DNA of 64,000 nucleotides from NCBI GenBank assembly GCA_965226915.1, contig CBDDEJ010000011.1, forward strand, positions 434,001-498,000. The letters run 5' to 3'. Under the pieces are notes generated by a model. The model did no database searches. It saw nothing but the letters and a program-made list of their open reading frames with translations, and had not been told where the DNA came from. Of this stretch, positions 1 through 8,063 are shown one piece after another (positions within the stretch are counted from its first letter, which is position 1; each line of letters starts with the position of its first letter). The DNA is from Io17-Chloro-G2 sp965226915 (lineage in GTDB: Bacteria; Chloroflexota; Dehalococcoidia; Lucifugimonadales; UBA3495). The position numbers and the translations under genes are program-made.

Positions 1-879
1 TACCAGGTCGACGACTTGGACATAGTCAAGGCGTCTTTCTCTCTATACAACGACTGGGTGGCCGATTACTGCAAGGGAGCACCGGACCGGCTCTTTCCCC
101 TGGCCAGCATCCAGCTCTTCGACCTGGACGAGGCAATCAAGGAGATGGAGCGCTCCAAGAAGCTGGGCCACGTGGGCGTTTCCGTCGCGGCCACGGCGCC
201 GCCGGATCAACTCTATTCATCCTCCTATTACAACAAATTCTGGGAGGCGGCCCAGGCCATGGAGATGCCCATCAACTGGCATATCTTCACCGGGGCCACC
301 GAAAACCATGGCTTGCCATTCCGGCAGGGAGGCAGCGCCCTGTCCTTCGCCGGGGTCATGTTCACCGTGGCCGACATCATCCAGGCAGGGGTTTGCGAGC
401 GATATCCCGGACTTCGGTTTGTGGTCACAGAGTTTGAGACCGGCTGGGTCGGCATGATGCTGAAACGCCTGGACTGGGCTTACATCCGGGGTGGCGGGGA
501 GAAGGTTTTTGGATTACCCCTGTTGCCCAGCGAATACTGGCGCCGGAACTTCCGGGTTACCTTCGAAGACGACCCGTTGGGCATCATGACCCGGGAATTC
601 ATTGGAACGGATACCATGATGTGGGGCAGCGATTATCCCCACGGCGACTCGGTCTTCCCCCATTCCATGCAGGTGTTAAGCGAGATCCTATCCGGCTGCA
701 CTCCGGAAGAGCGTTACCAGATGACCGTGAAAAACGTGGTTGAGCTGTACAACCTTCCTTTCCAACTGGAAGGGCCAGACCAGGCCACGATAAATTCGAT
801 CGCTACGCCCGAGGTGAAGACCTGGCGGAACGCCATGCCTTCGAGGGAAATGATGGCGGGAGCAGCACCGGGAGATTAG
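1..879 (+). CDS. Amidohydrolase-2 family metal-dependent hydrolase (5' partial)
   Basis: The frame is open from the first base of the window, so the N-terminus lies outside and the TTG at 16 is probably not the real start. The visible ~290 residues look like the C-terminal two thirds of a TIM-barrel amidohydrolase-2 (ACMSD/decarboxylase-like) protein. Seen are an internal WHIF His, the segment VVTEFETGW, and the late-barrel motif MWGSDYPHGDSVFP, whose Asp and His are typical of metal and substrate binding in this family. Such enzymes hydrolyse or decarboxylate small organic acids in the cytoplasm; the substrate cannot be told. It lies 71 bp upstream of an LLM oxidoreductase on the same strand, suggesting a shared catabolic operon. 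Confidence 0.85.
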   Translation, partial: YQVDDLDIVKASFSLYNDWVADYCKGAPDRLFPLASIQLFDLDEAIKEMERSKKLGHVGVSVAATAPPDQLYSSSYYNKFWEAAQAMEMPINWHIFTGATENHGLPFRQGGSALSFAGVMFTVADIIQAGVCERYPGLRFVVTEFETGWVGMMLKRLDWAYIRGGGEKVFGLPLLPSEYWRRNFRVTFEDDPLGIMTREFIGTDTMMWGSDYPHGDSVFPHSMQVLSEILSGCTPEERYQMTVKNVVELYNLPFQLEGPDQATINSIATPEVKTWRNAMPSREMMAGAAPGD

Positions 880-923
880 GTTTCAACGGGGTGTTGCCCA
901 AGGGTAAACCCCCATCCTAACCG

Positions 924-942
924 TTCCCCCGTAAAGGGGGAA
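924..942 (+). promoter_or_regulatory. Hairpin overlapping the ribosome-binding site of the LLM gene
   Basis: TTCCCCC (924-930) pairs with GGGGGAA (936-942) around a short loop. The right arm is the purine-rich stretch GGGGGAAGGG that would be the Shine-Dalgarno for the ATG at 951. Folding would hide the ribosome-binding site. The sequence resembles a common dispersed C-rich/G-rich intergenic hairpin, so a regulatory role is only inferred. Confidence 0.4.
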
Positions 943-950
943 GGGATTTT

Positions 951-2027
951 ATGAGTTCCGGAGAGCCAATGCAGGTTGGCGTTCAATTCCATTTGCCCAC
1001 GTATAAGGACCACCCCATCCCGGAGTTGGTTTCGTTGGCCAAGACTGCCAAGGCCGGCGGCGTAACTCATCTCTGGGTGACCGACAACCTGCAAAGCCGC
1101 AACGCCTTCGTGGTTCTCGCGGCCCTGGCCTCTAACATACCTATCAATCTGGGCACCGCGGTCACCGTCCAGTATTTCCGAAATCCGGTGGACCTGGCCG
1201 ACTCCCTGGCCGCCATCAGCGAGATCATGGACGGCGATGAACTTAGCGTCGGCCTAGCCCGCGGGAACGGCAACACGCCGAACCTAGTTAACAGCCCTAA
1301 GCCCATCAGCATGTTGCGCCAAACGGCCCAAAGCCTGAGACGTTTGCTCGACGGCGAGACGGTTAGGTTCGCCGAATACCCGGATCTGGCGTCTTATTTC
1401 AATTTCAACCCGGATTTTGGGTTTTCCTTGAACTTCAAGCCCAAGACCCCCGTCCGCCTGTACTGCGGCGCCAACGGGCCCATTGGCCTGGCGGTGGGCG
1501 GAGAGACGATGGAAGGGCTGATCTACGGCGGTGAGTTCAAAGCCGTGGCGGGAGCCGGCAGGATGGCCGGCGCTCTGGAAACCTTCCACGGCGCGGCCGA
1601 AAAGGCGGGCAGAGGAAACAGCCAGCCCAAGATAGCCGAAATAAAACTCTCAGTCTCCAAAGACGAATCCGCCGCCAGAGAGTTCGCCAGGCACACGTCC
1701 GGCAGGAGGTTATTGAACCTGATGCGCCGTGGCGGCTATGGGCACGAGGAGTTCAGCCGCCTGGGGGTGGATCTGGAAGATATGGAGCGCCTGGACATCG
1801 CCGACCGGGAAGGTGCGGGCTCCCGACAGTTTGGCGCTCTCGTCACCGAGCAGATGATTGACGCGGTTTTCGTGGCCGGGGGTCCCGACTTCTGCCGCGA
1901 GCGAATGATCGAAGTAAACAAAACCGCCCGGGACCACGGGTTTCAGCAGTTGATGTTCTCCGAGCTAGGCCCCAACGTTCAAGAGAGCATGCAACTACTG
2001 TGCGACGACATCATCCCGGCACTTTAA
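951..2027 (+). CDS. LLM class (luciferase-like) flavin/F420-dependent oxidoreductase
   Basis: 358 residues, the usual size of bacterial luciferase-like monooxygenase/F420-reductase family proteins with a TIM-barrel fold. Near the N-terminus are strands like those of the family (MQVGVQFHLPTYKDHPIPE, then THLWVTDNLQSRN), and GDELSVGLARGNG lies about one third in, where the family has its conserved LG.G.G loop. The enzyme probably oxidises or reduces a small organic molecule with FMN or F420; the substrate is unknown. A second ATG at 969 (MQVGVQF) is an equally good start. It follows an amidohydrolase and precedes a ThDP enzyme on the same strand. Confidence 0.85.
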   Translation: MSSGEPMQVGVQFHLPTYKDHPIPELVSLAKTAKAGGVTHLWVTDNLQSRNAFVVLAALASNIPINLGTAVTVQYFRNPVDLADSLAAISEIMDGDELSVGLARGNGNTPNLVNSPKPISMLRQTAQSLRRLLDGETVRFAEYPDLASYFNFNPDFGFSLNFKPKTPVRLYCGANGPIGLAVGGETMEGLIYGGEFKAVAGAGRMAGALETFHGAAEKAGRGNSQPKIAEIKLSVSKDESAAREFARHTSGRRLLNLMRRGGYGHEEFSRLGVDLEDMERLDIADREGAGSRQFGALVTEQMIDAVFVAGGPDFCRERMIEVNKTARDHGFQQLMFSELGPNVQESMQLLCDDIIPAL

Positions 2028-2051
2028 GGATGAATGACGGTCAACCTCATC

Positions 2052-2131
2052 CGTTCGCCCTGAGGTTGTCGAAGGGTCTCTGCGGGGTGGTTCGACAAGC
2101 CTGTCCTGAGCCGAGCCGAAGGGCTCACCAC
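2052..2131. repeat. Dispersed intergenic inverted repeat (GTCGAAGGG / TTCGACAAG type)
   Basis: The stretch contains GAGGTTGTCGAAGGG followed by GGTTCGACAAGCCTGTCC, which can fold back through GTCGAA/TTCGAC. Related fragments occur at about 4035-4060, 4160-4185 (GAGCCTGTCGAAGGAC) and 5931-5960 (GAGCCTGTCGAAGGAC). It is a short noncoding REP-like repeat in intergenic space. Confidence 0.6.
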
Positions 2132-2233
2132 TAAAGGCGTTAGAAAAGGATTTTTGAACTGAAGCATTAGTATTTATTAATAGGCCGTCAAACAGGCATA
2201 AAACCCTAGACATTTCATCGAGGAGGGAATCCT

Positions 2234-3931
2234 TTGACACAGAAGAAAGACGGTGGCGAAGCTATCCTGGAGGCGTTCCGGAATCTGGACATCGACTACG
2301 TTATATCCTCTCCGGGTTCAGAATGGGCGCCCGTATGGGAGGCGCTGGCCCGGCAGAAGGTCAACGAGACCCCGGGACCAACCTACATCAACTGCTGGCA
2401 TGAGACCCTGGCGGTGGACATGGCTGTGGGCTATACCCGAATGACCGGCAAGATGCAAGCAGTGTTGCTCCATGCCGGAGTGGGCCTGCTACAGGGCAGT
2501 ATCGGGATTCACAGTGCGAACCAGGGGGAAGTCCCCATGTTGGTTTGCTCCGGTGAAGCCAACAGCTATGGTGAGAACCCCGAACTGGACCCCCAAGGCC
2601 AATGGTACCGGAACCTCAGCGTGGTGGGCGGCCCCAACCGGTTCGTTGAGGCCTATACCAAGTGGACCGGCCAGGCCACCAGCCCCTATACCCTGTACGA
2701 GCAGCTGGTCCGAGCCGGGGAGATGGCCCAGCGTGTGCCCAAAGGGCCGACCTTCCTGGATATTCCAATCGAGACCATGGTCCACGATTGGGCCCCTCCG
2801 GCCAAGATGCGAAAGACGCCCCCGGCGCCCAAGACCCAACCGACCGCTGAATCCATCGGCCAGTTGGCTGATTTGATCTCCAATAGCAAGAACCCCATGA
2901 TCATAACCGAATCGGTGGGCAAGGAAGTTCAGGGATTCACCAACTTGGTAGCCCTGGCGGAACTTATGGCCATACCGGTCACCGAAGCCACGCCATATTA
3001 TTCCAACTTCCCCAAGACCCACCCCCTTCATCTAGGATTCAACCCCTCGCCATATTTCGGCGAGACCGACCTGGTGATCATCATGAGCAGCCGGGCCCCC
3101 TGGTATCCGCCCAGCGCCGGACCGGTCAACTCCACCGTGGTGGCCATGGGCGAGACGCCACTGAAAGGCAACATGGTCTACCAGAACCTTCTGGCTGACC
3201 TCTATGTCGAAGGCGACATGACCATCTCGCTGGGTCTGCTGATAGATGCCCTCAAGTCCAGCGGCGCCCCCCAGGCAAGCAAGGTCGAAGAACGCAGGGC
3301 GCGTTGGTCGGCCGAGCACGACAAACTTCAAGAGCGGAACCGGGCCGCGGTTGAAGCCGCCCGCGCCAAGCAGCCCATAGACCCGGTTTGGCTCTGCGCC
3401 GCCTTAAGCGAAGTGATGCCAAAAGACGCGGTTTACGCGGAAGAGACCACGTCCCACCGGGGCGCCATCCTGCAACACGTGGGCTGGGACGAGCCGCAGC
3501 GCTACCTGCACCCCACTGGGGGACTTGGTCAAGGATTGGGGCTGGCCCTGGGGGCTAAGCTGGCCCGGCCCGACTCGCCGATAGTGGCTCTCATGGGCGA
3601 CGGTGGGTTTCTGTACAACCCGGTAACCCAGAGCTTCGGCGTGGCTGGAGAGGCCAACCTGCCCTTTATGACGGTGATATTCAACAACGGCAACTACGAG
3701 GCCATGCGCCGCAACCATCTGGCGTACTATCCGGACGGCGTCGCCGCCCAATCAGACGTGTGGCACGGCGTGCACATCCCGGGGCCCAACTATGCCAAGC
3801 TGGTGGAGCCCTTTGACGGCTACGGCGAACGGGTGGAAGACCCCGCCAAGCTGAAACAGGCGTTGCAAAACGGCCTGGACGCGGTGCGGAAGGGGCGGCT
3901 CTCCCTGATAGACGTGGTGCTGAGCATTTAG
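2234..3931 (+). CDS. Thiamine-diphosphate-dependent enzyme (acetolactate-synthase-like)
   Basis: 565 residues with the three-domain layout of ThDP enzymes. The N-terminal pyrimidine-binding domain carries the conserved Glu in CWHETLAVDMA. A central domain spans about residues 190-340. The C-terminal pyrophosphate domain has MGDGGFLYN followed about 25 residues later by NNGNYE, the GDG-X25-NN Mg-ThDP motif. The family decarboxylates or carboligates 2-oxo acids in the cytosol. There is no small regulatory subunit nearby, so biosynthetic IlvB is unlikely; a benzoylformate-decarboxylase or acetolactate-like catabolic role is inferred. The start is a TTG preceded by GAGGAGGG with normal spacing. 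Confidence 0.85.
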   Translation: MTQKKDGGEAILEAFRNLDIDYVISSPGSEWAPVWEALARQKVNETPGPTYINCWHETLAVDMAVGYTRMTGKMQAVLLHAGVGLLQGSIGIHSANQGEVPMLVCSGEANSYGENPELDPQGQWYRNLSVVGGPNRFVEAYTKWTGQATSPYTLYEQLVRAGEMAQRVPKGPTFLDIPIETMVHDWAPPAKMRKTPPAPKTQPTAESIGQLADLISNSKNPMIITESVGKEVQGFTNLVALAELMAIPVTEATPYYSNFPKTHPLHLGFNPSPYFGETDLVIIMSSRAPWYPPSAGPVNSTVVAMGETPLKGNMVYQNLLADLYVEGDMTISLGLLIDALKSSGAPQASKVEERRARWSAEHDKLQERNRAAVEAARAKQPIDPVWLCAALSEVMPKDAVYAEETTSHRGAILQHVGWDEPQRYLHPTGGLGQGLGLALGAKLARPDSPIVALMGDGGFLYNPVTQSFGVAGEANLPFMTVIFNNGNYEAMRRNHLAYYPDGVAAQSDVWHGVHIPGPNYAKLVEPFDGYGERVEDPAKLKQALQNGLDAVRKGRLSLIDVVLSI

Positions 3932-3957
3932 AGGGGTTTCGGTAGAGTTGATTGATG

Positions 3958-3985
3958 GTAGGGGCGCACGGCCGTGCGCCCCTAC
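3958..3985. repeat. 28-bp perfect palindrome (possible terminator)
   Basis: A perfect palindrome, arms GTAGGGGCGCACGG and its complement, sits 26 bp after the ThDP gene stop. It would form a strong hairpin, but only GCTTTC follows, so the T-tract is weak. It may act as a terminator or simply be a REP-type repeat. The rest of 3986-4201 holds fragments of the GTCGAAGG repeat and no gene. Confidence 0.55.
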
Positions 3986-4213
3986 GCTTTCAGGAAATCA
4001 TCTGGATGCTGGCTGCTTGATTACGGGGCCGCCATTCGTGGTTCGACGGGCTCACCATGAGCGCCTGTTGTTTTGACCGGTTCCCCTCGGTTGAACGATG
4101 CACCAGCCAACCAAAGGGCCGAACCCGCGGGATGATGGATTTCATCCCAAATCACCGATCCAGCTCATGCTGAGCCTGTCGAAGGACGGGGCCGCTGCCC
4201 CAACTAGGCTTGG

Positions 4214-4394
4214 CCTAGAAACTCGGACGGAAACCCCGATTCTCCCCAAGTCGTCGTTTTCTTAGCGACGATTATCGATGTAACAATGGGTTCTTGAACC
4301 GTATTACAGACACTATCATGCCACATAAGACTATAATACGTCTGTCTGGCGTAGCGCGAAACCCGGCCAATGGCTTTCCGGCCAGACCTCTAGG
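4214..4394 (-). mobile_element. MITE copy A, ends similar to the IS1182-family element
   Basis: About 181 bp bounded by CCTAGAAACTCGGACGG on the left and CCGGCCAGACCTCTAGG on the right. Read on the minus strand it matches 56468-56647 with only about half a dozen mismatches. Its end CTAGAGGTCTGGCCGGAAAG is close to the left end of the IS1182-family element (CCTAGAAGTCTGGCCGAAAA). It is flanked by near-identical 11-12 bp repeats, AACTAGGCTTG (4202-4212) and AACTAGGGCTTG (4396-4407), that look like a target duplication. The second one contains the stop of the UGSC gene, so the element landed directly after that gene. No transposase is encoded. Confidence 0.65.
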
Positions 4395-4397
4395 GAA

Positions 4398-4943
4398 CTA
4401 GGGCTTGCTCAAGCCTGCGATTACCTGTTCCACCAGGGCGTCTGCCTTGGCCAAAACGGCGTCCTGTTTGATTCCTCCCAGAGGATGTATGGCGATTGCC
4501 ATGGGCAACTCCGGCATCCCCAAGGCGCGGCGTTCGACCTCCCCTAGCTTGACGAACCGGTCGGTGCATACCGTGACCGTGGGAACTCCCCGGCGCTCAA
4601 GTTCCACCGAGTCGTGGATACTCCACGACGTGCAGGAGCCTCAATCACCGAGGCCAACCACCACAGCGTCGGCGGTAGCTGCCAACTCTTCAATGACCTT
4701 GTCATCTGCTGGTAGCGAAGCGGTCGGTTTCCGCTGATATGAGGTCATAGTAATCTCATACTTCTCGCGTAACAACTCCTCCAACCGGGAAAACAGCGCG
4801 TCGCCATTGGGTTTGCTGTTCCAGAGGAAACCGACCGTGCGGCCCCTGAGATCATCGGGCCTCAAGGCCATTGAATGGCTCAACTCCCTAGGGGGAGCGG
4901 TCGGGTCCATGACCGTGATCGTGCCTGTTGAAATTGCCGTCAT
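4398..4943 (-). CDS. UGSC-family selenoprotein (in-frame TGA = selenocysteine 101)
   Basis: Two adjacent minus-strand open frames share one reading frame and are separated only by a TGA (4643-4641). Read through, residues 96-106 are VGLGD-U-GSCTS, the signature of UGSC-motif (seleno)proteins, with Sec at the U position. The product is 181 residues. The N-terminal half has RGRTVGFLWNSKPNGD, a helix-rich stretch and DAVVVGLGD; the C-terminal half has VPTVTVCTDRF and AIHPLGG. A SECIS-like hairpin follows the TGA at the right distance. The biochemical function of the family is unknown; the U-x-x-C pair suggests redox chemistry. It is the last gene of a minus-strand run after an aspartate-dehydrogenase-like gene, 110 bp away. 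Confidence 0.82.
4611..4643 (-). promoter_or_regulatory. Bacterial SECIS-like hairpin after the UGA codon
   Basis: Reading the minus strand from the TGA (4643-4641) there are 11 nt, then an 8-bp perfect stem GTCGTGGA/TCCACGAC (4629-4622 and 4618-4611) closing a GTA loop. If the top A-U pair opens, the loop is AGUAU. The apical loop begins about 18-19 nt after UGA and has a G in its first two positions, both expected for a bacterial SECIS read by SelB. The hairpin lies inside the coding sequence, as usual in bacteria. Confidence 0.7.
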
Positions 4944-5053
4944 CTGTATTGCTCCACGAGATGTCCTAAGGAGATCAATTTGCGGTTACTTGTGAAAGGC
5001 TATGGCTTGGGCGATTCGGTGTCAAGGGCCGGCCCCTGGATTCCAGGACGGGA

Positions 5054-5878
5054 TCACGTGCCGATTTTGACTGTGTCGAAGGCGTCGTTGACTGACCTGG
5101 TGATGGACATGGCGGTCAATTTGCCGGTGCGCGGGTTCTCGCTGGGGATATTTTCGATGTGGACGTTCAACAGCCCGAATTCGCCCTGCACCTCAATATC
5201 GTGGCAGTTGCGCTCCAGTCCCGGCACGGCCACTATCTTGACTTGAGTCTCGTCAGGCCCGATGCCCGCCAGGCTGACCGCCGCCGATACGTTCAGGTTG
5301 GCGGGAAATCCCCGGCAGGCCTCCCGGGCGGACCCGTGGAATAGCTCGAGTTCGTGGTCAAGGCCGGTTAGCGAAATCTCCCGCTCCACCAAGTAGGGCG
5401 CGCCTTCCAACGCTTGGGGAGGTTTTCTTGAGACCATCAACACGTGATCGACCTGTCCGGCGCACGCGGACTTGATACCATCCAGGCCAGCGATGGCCCC
5501 AGAGGGCGCCAGCAGACGGCATCCGGTTGTACGCGACTGCTCAATGATCTCGGGATGCTCCAACAGGGCGCCGATGCTGATGACCATCAGGTCTTTGCCC
5601 GCCGCGAAGGTCTCCTCCGCCAATTCAGGAACGACATGCCCCCCCGCGGTTTCAATCACCAGGTCCGACCGGGCTATGAGTTGGCTCCTGTCGAGATAGG
5701 GAGGGGGATTGTTTAACGTGCCGAGGAAGTCCCTAGCTCTGGACTCGCCACGGCTGGTTACTGCCGCGACTGTGACCGGCAAATCGCCGGATTGGGCGGC
5801 CAGCAGCAAAGCTTGTCCGATGGCCCCGCAGCCTACGATGCCAATCGTGTTGCCTATGTGCGCGGCCATATTGAGCAT
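5054..5878 (-). CDS. Aspartate dehydrogenase-like NAD(P)-binding protein
   Basis: 274 residues. A Rossmann motif GIVGCGAIGQA near residue 13 binds NAD(P). The middle holds VIETAGGHVVPEL and LLAPSGAIAGLDG, and ANLNVSAAVSLAGIG marks the C-terminal domain of the aspartate dehydrogenase (DUF108/NadX-like) family. Family members interconvert L-aspartate and iminoaspartate or oxaloacetate; relatives act on other amino acids. Start could be ATG 5878 or ATG 5869. It sits directly upstream of the UGSC selenoprotein gene on the same strand, so a joint role is plausible but unproven. Confidence 0.75.
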   Translation of the reverse strand: MLNMAAHIGNTIGIVGCGAIGQALLLAAQSGDLPVTVAAVTSRGESRARDFLGTLNNPPPYLDRSQLIARSDLVIETAGGHVVPELAEETFAAGKDLMVISIGALLEHPEIIEQSRTTGCRLLAPSGAIAGLDGIKSACAGQVDHVLMVSRKPPQALEGAPYLVEREISLTGLDHELELFHGSAREACRGFPANLNVSAAVSLAGIGPDETQVKIVAVPGLERNCHDIEVQGEFGLLNVHIENIPSENPRTGKLTAMSITRSVNDAFDTVKIGT

Positions 5879-5996
5879 GTTCCAGCGGTTGTTGCCTTCG
5901 CGTTACGATACACCATTGCATTGGCCTCCACCCGCTCGCCTTGAGCCTGTCGAAGGACCTTTCGGTATTCTTACCACACTTTAGAACCGGGCAACT

Positions 5997-6749
5997 TCAG
6001 AACCGGGCAACTTCCCGGATCAAAAGCACAAAGCTCCCACCAATGATCACGGCCATAGCCAACCTGCGGAAGGCCTGTTGGTCCATACGGGTTGCCAAAA
6101 ATGCTCCCAGACCAAAGCCCGCAACCAATCCGGGCGCCAAAACCGCCACATTAGCCAAAGTTCCCCGGTCGATCAGTCCTGTCGAAGCGTACAGCCCAAA
6201 AGCGGTGATCTCATAGGCCAAGAAGTAAAGGGCCAGCGAAGCCCGCACCGTCCGAGGCGCCCAACCTTGGGCAATGGCGTACATCGCCGCCAGGGGCCCG
6301 CCTATGCTGAGGGCTGTGACCGCCAATGAGGAAAGAAATCCGAAAACCGGCCCGGCGGCCCGGCGGCGCACCCCGGGCAAGGGGATATCGAAAACCATCA
6401 GGCACGCAAGAGCCAGGACCACTAGCCCGACCGCAATCCGCAGAACCCCAGGTCCCGCCGATCCCAGGACCAGCACCCCTATGGGGGCGGCAGCCACTCC
6501 GCCAACAGACATCCAAATCGCCGCCTTCAGATCGACGTGCCGCCAATTCCGGACCAGCACCATCACGGTTAGCAGTCCGATTTCGGCGTTGACGACGACC
6601 ACCACGATCTGGGGTTCCACCAACAACAGCAGAACCGGCGACGCCACCAGTCCCATTCCAAAGCCTACGGAGCCCATCACGGTGGCTCCAAGCCAGACCA
6701 TGAACAAAGCGATCAACAATTCATAGCCGGTTAGCAAATCAGTCTCCAA
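5997..6749 (-). CDS. TSUP (TauE/SafE-like) membrane permease
   Basis: 250 residues, almost all hydrophobic, with about seven or eight membrane segments. The first contains LGATVMGSVGFGMGLVASP and a later repeat contains LSSLAVTALSIGGPLAAMY, the two-halves pattern of the TSUP/DUF81 family. TSUP proteins export or import anions such as sulfite, sulfonates or organic acids. It lies between the NAD-kinase-like gene (78 bp upstream) and the aspartate-dehydrogenase-like gene (118 bp downstream) on the same strand, so the four genes may be co-transcribed. The substrate cannot be read from sequence. Confidence 0.8.
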   Translation of the reverse strand: METDLLTGYELLIALFMVWLGATVMGSVGFGMGLVASPVLLLLVEPQIVVVVVNAEIGLLTVMVLVRNWRHVDLKAAIWMSVGGVAAAPIGVLVLGSAGPGVLRIAVGLVVLALACLMVFDIPLPGVRRRAAGPVFGFLSSLAVTALSIGGPLAAMYAIAQGWAPRTVRASLALYFLAYEITAFGLYASTGLIDRGTLANVAVLAPGLVAGFGLGAFLATRMDQQAFRRLAMAVIIGGSFVLLIREVARF

Positions 6750-6827
6750 GGGTGATCCAATCCGTGGCGATTCATAAACAACGCGCTATCGCTGGGTCTG
6801 TAAGAAAAATGAGGATGGCAAATAGGC

Positions 6828-7904
6828 TCAAGACCTGAATAGGCCTAGTTCCGCGGCAATTCGGAGAGCGGTGTCAACCTGAATCACAGGAGGGCCATTG
6901 CGGTGGATTGCCACGCTCAACCGGTCTTCCGGCGTGACGTTGAACGAACGCTCTCCATCCAAAGCGACCGTGCCGTGCCGAGGCGCGACTTCGATCCGCT
7001 CACCTAGGTCCATCAGAGCCCAATGGGCTATGGGCACCCAGGACACTACGCCCGGAGCTATCGGAGCTAAAACGTTTTGCTTTGCCTGGGAGCGCGTCGG
7101 GGGGGAGGGCGTCGGGGAGGAGGTCGGGGGAGATATTCTTCTTGCCGTTTGGCCTGGTGTCTTGTCTAAATCTTCGCCGCCATGGGCGACGGCGTAATGA
7201 ATACCCAAGTCATCGGCCATGCCAATGGGATGAAGGCGGGCGCCCACCGAAGAAAGGCCGATGCTCGAAGGCTCGGCCCTGGTTAGAAAAACCTCATCGA
7301 CCGTGCCCAGGTCCCAGATTGCTCTGGTGGCCACATAACGCTCGCGGGACAGAGCCACGTCCACCAGGGCCATGTCGCGATATTCGCCGTTCACGTAGAC
7401 TTCCACCGTCTTGCTGACTATGGCCGCTTGGCTCATGTCCAAGTTTCCCTGAGCGGCCAAGCCGGCGGCAAGCCCGGCCAAGGTGCCTTCCACCATGGTT
7501 GGGAACACGTTATTGGTGCCGGTGGAAATAGGGACCAAGGGTATCGAACAACACCCTTTGGCCGCGGCCCGGTTGGTGCCATCGCCGCCGAGGGTCACCA
7601 GGCAATCAACGCCCATCTCTCCCATCATCTCCGCCGCCATGACGGTGTCCCCTTCGCCGTGGAAGGTGGGCATTTGCAGCAATTCCAGGTCCAGGGAAAG
7701 TTGGGGGTAGTCTCTGGCCCTTTCCGCCAGATGGGAATTATCCGGCATGGCGACCACCCGTTCGATCCCCGCGGCCTCCAAGCCCAGTAAAACGCGCCGG
7801 ACGATGTTTGCCTTCTCCCAGTCCGGCACCACCCGCCCCTGAGCCACCAACCGGCGAATATCTTTGCTGGCCGCCGGGTTGGCTATGATTCCCACCAGGG
7901 CCAA
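6828..7904 (-). CDS. ATP-NAD kinase / AcoX-like protein
   Basis: 358 residues. GGDGTNRAA near residue 110 is the diacylglycerol/NAD-kinase ATP-binding loop, ISTGTNNVFP follows, and APIAPGVVSWV and HGTVALDGERSF form the C-terminal part seen in AcoX and ATP-NAD-kinase family proteins. The family phosphorylates NAD or plays an uncertain part in acetoin-type catabolism. A Pro/Ser/Thr-rich stretch (about residues 245-275) interrupts the conserved region; it is encoded by a G-rich repeat tract on the opposite strand and looks like an in-frame repeat insertion. It heads a minus-strand run with the TSUP, AspDH-like and UGSC genes, and is divergent from the amidase gene. Confidence 0.75.
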   Translation of the reverse strand: MALVGIIANPAASKDIRRLVAQGRVVPDWEKANIVRRVLLGLEAAGIERVVAMPDNSHLAERARDYPQLSLDLELLQMPTFHGEGDTVMAAEMMGEMGVDCLVTLGGDGTNRAAAKGCCSIPLVPISTGTNNVFPTMVEGTLAGLAAGLAAQGNLDMSQAAIVSKTVEVYVNGEYRDMALVDVALSRERYVATRAIWDLGTVDEVFLTRAEPSSIGLSSVGARLHPIGMADDLGIHYAVAHGGEDLDKTPGQTARRISPPTSSPTPSPPTRSQAKQNVLAPIAPGVVSWVPIAHWALMDLGERIEVAPRHGTVALDGERSFNVTPEDRLSVAIHRNGPPVIQVDTALRIAAELGLFRS

Positions 7905-8063
7905 AGCTCATCTCCTCGTTCACGCGCACCCTTTTAACAACGGTGCGGTTGCTATAATGAGCGGGATTGTAGCCAGGCACGGTATTTGAGTCAACGTTTG
8001 CGCTTCGCTCAAGGTGGCATATTTGTGCAGGGCGAACCGCAAACTCGATGGAGGACAACAGCG

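Noticed and set aside
3958..3985. Confident intrinsic terminator after the ThDP gene
   Set aside because: The palindrome is perfect but lacks a T-tract and looks like a dispersed repeat, so it is listed as a repeat only.
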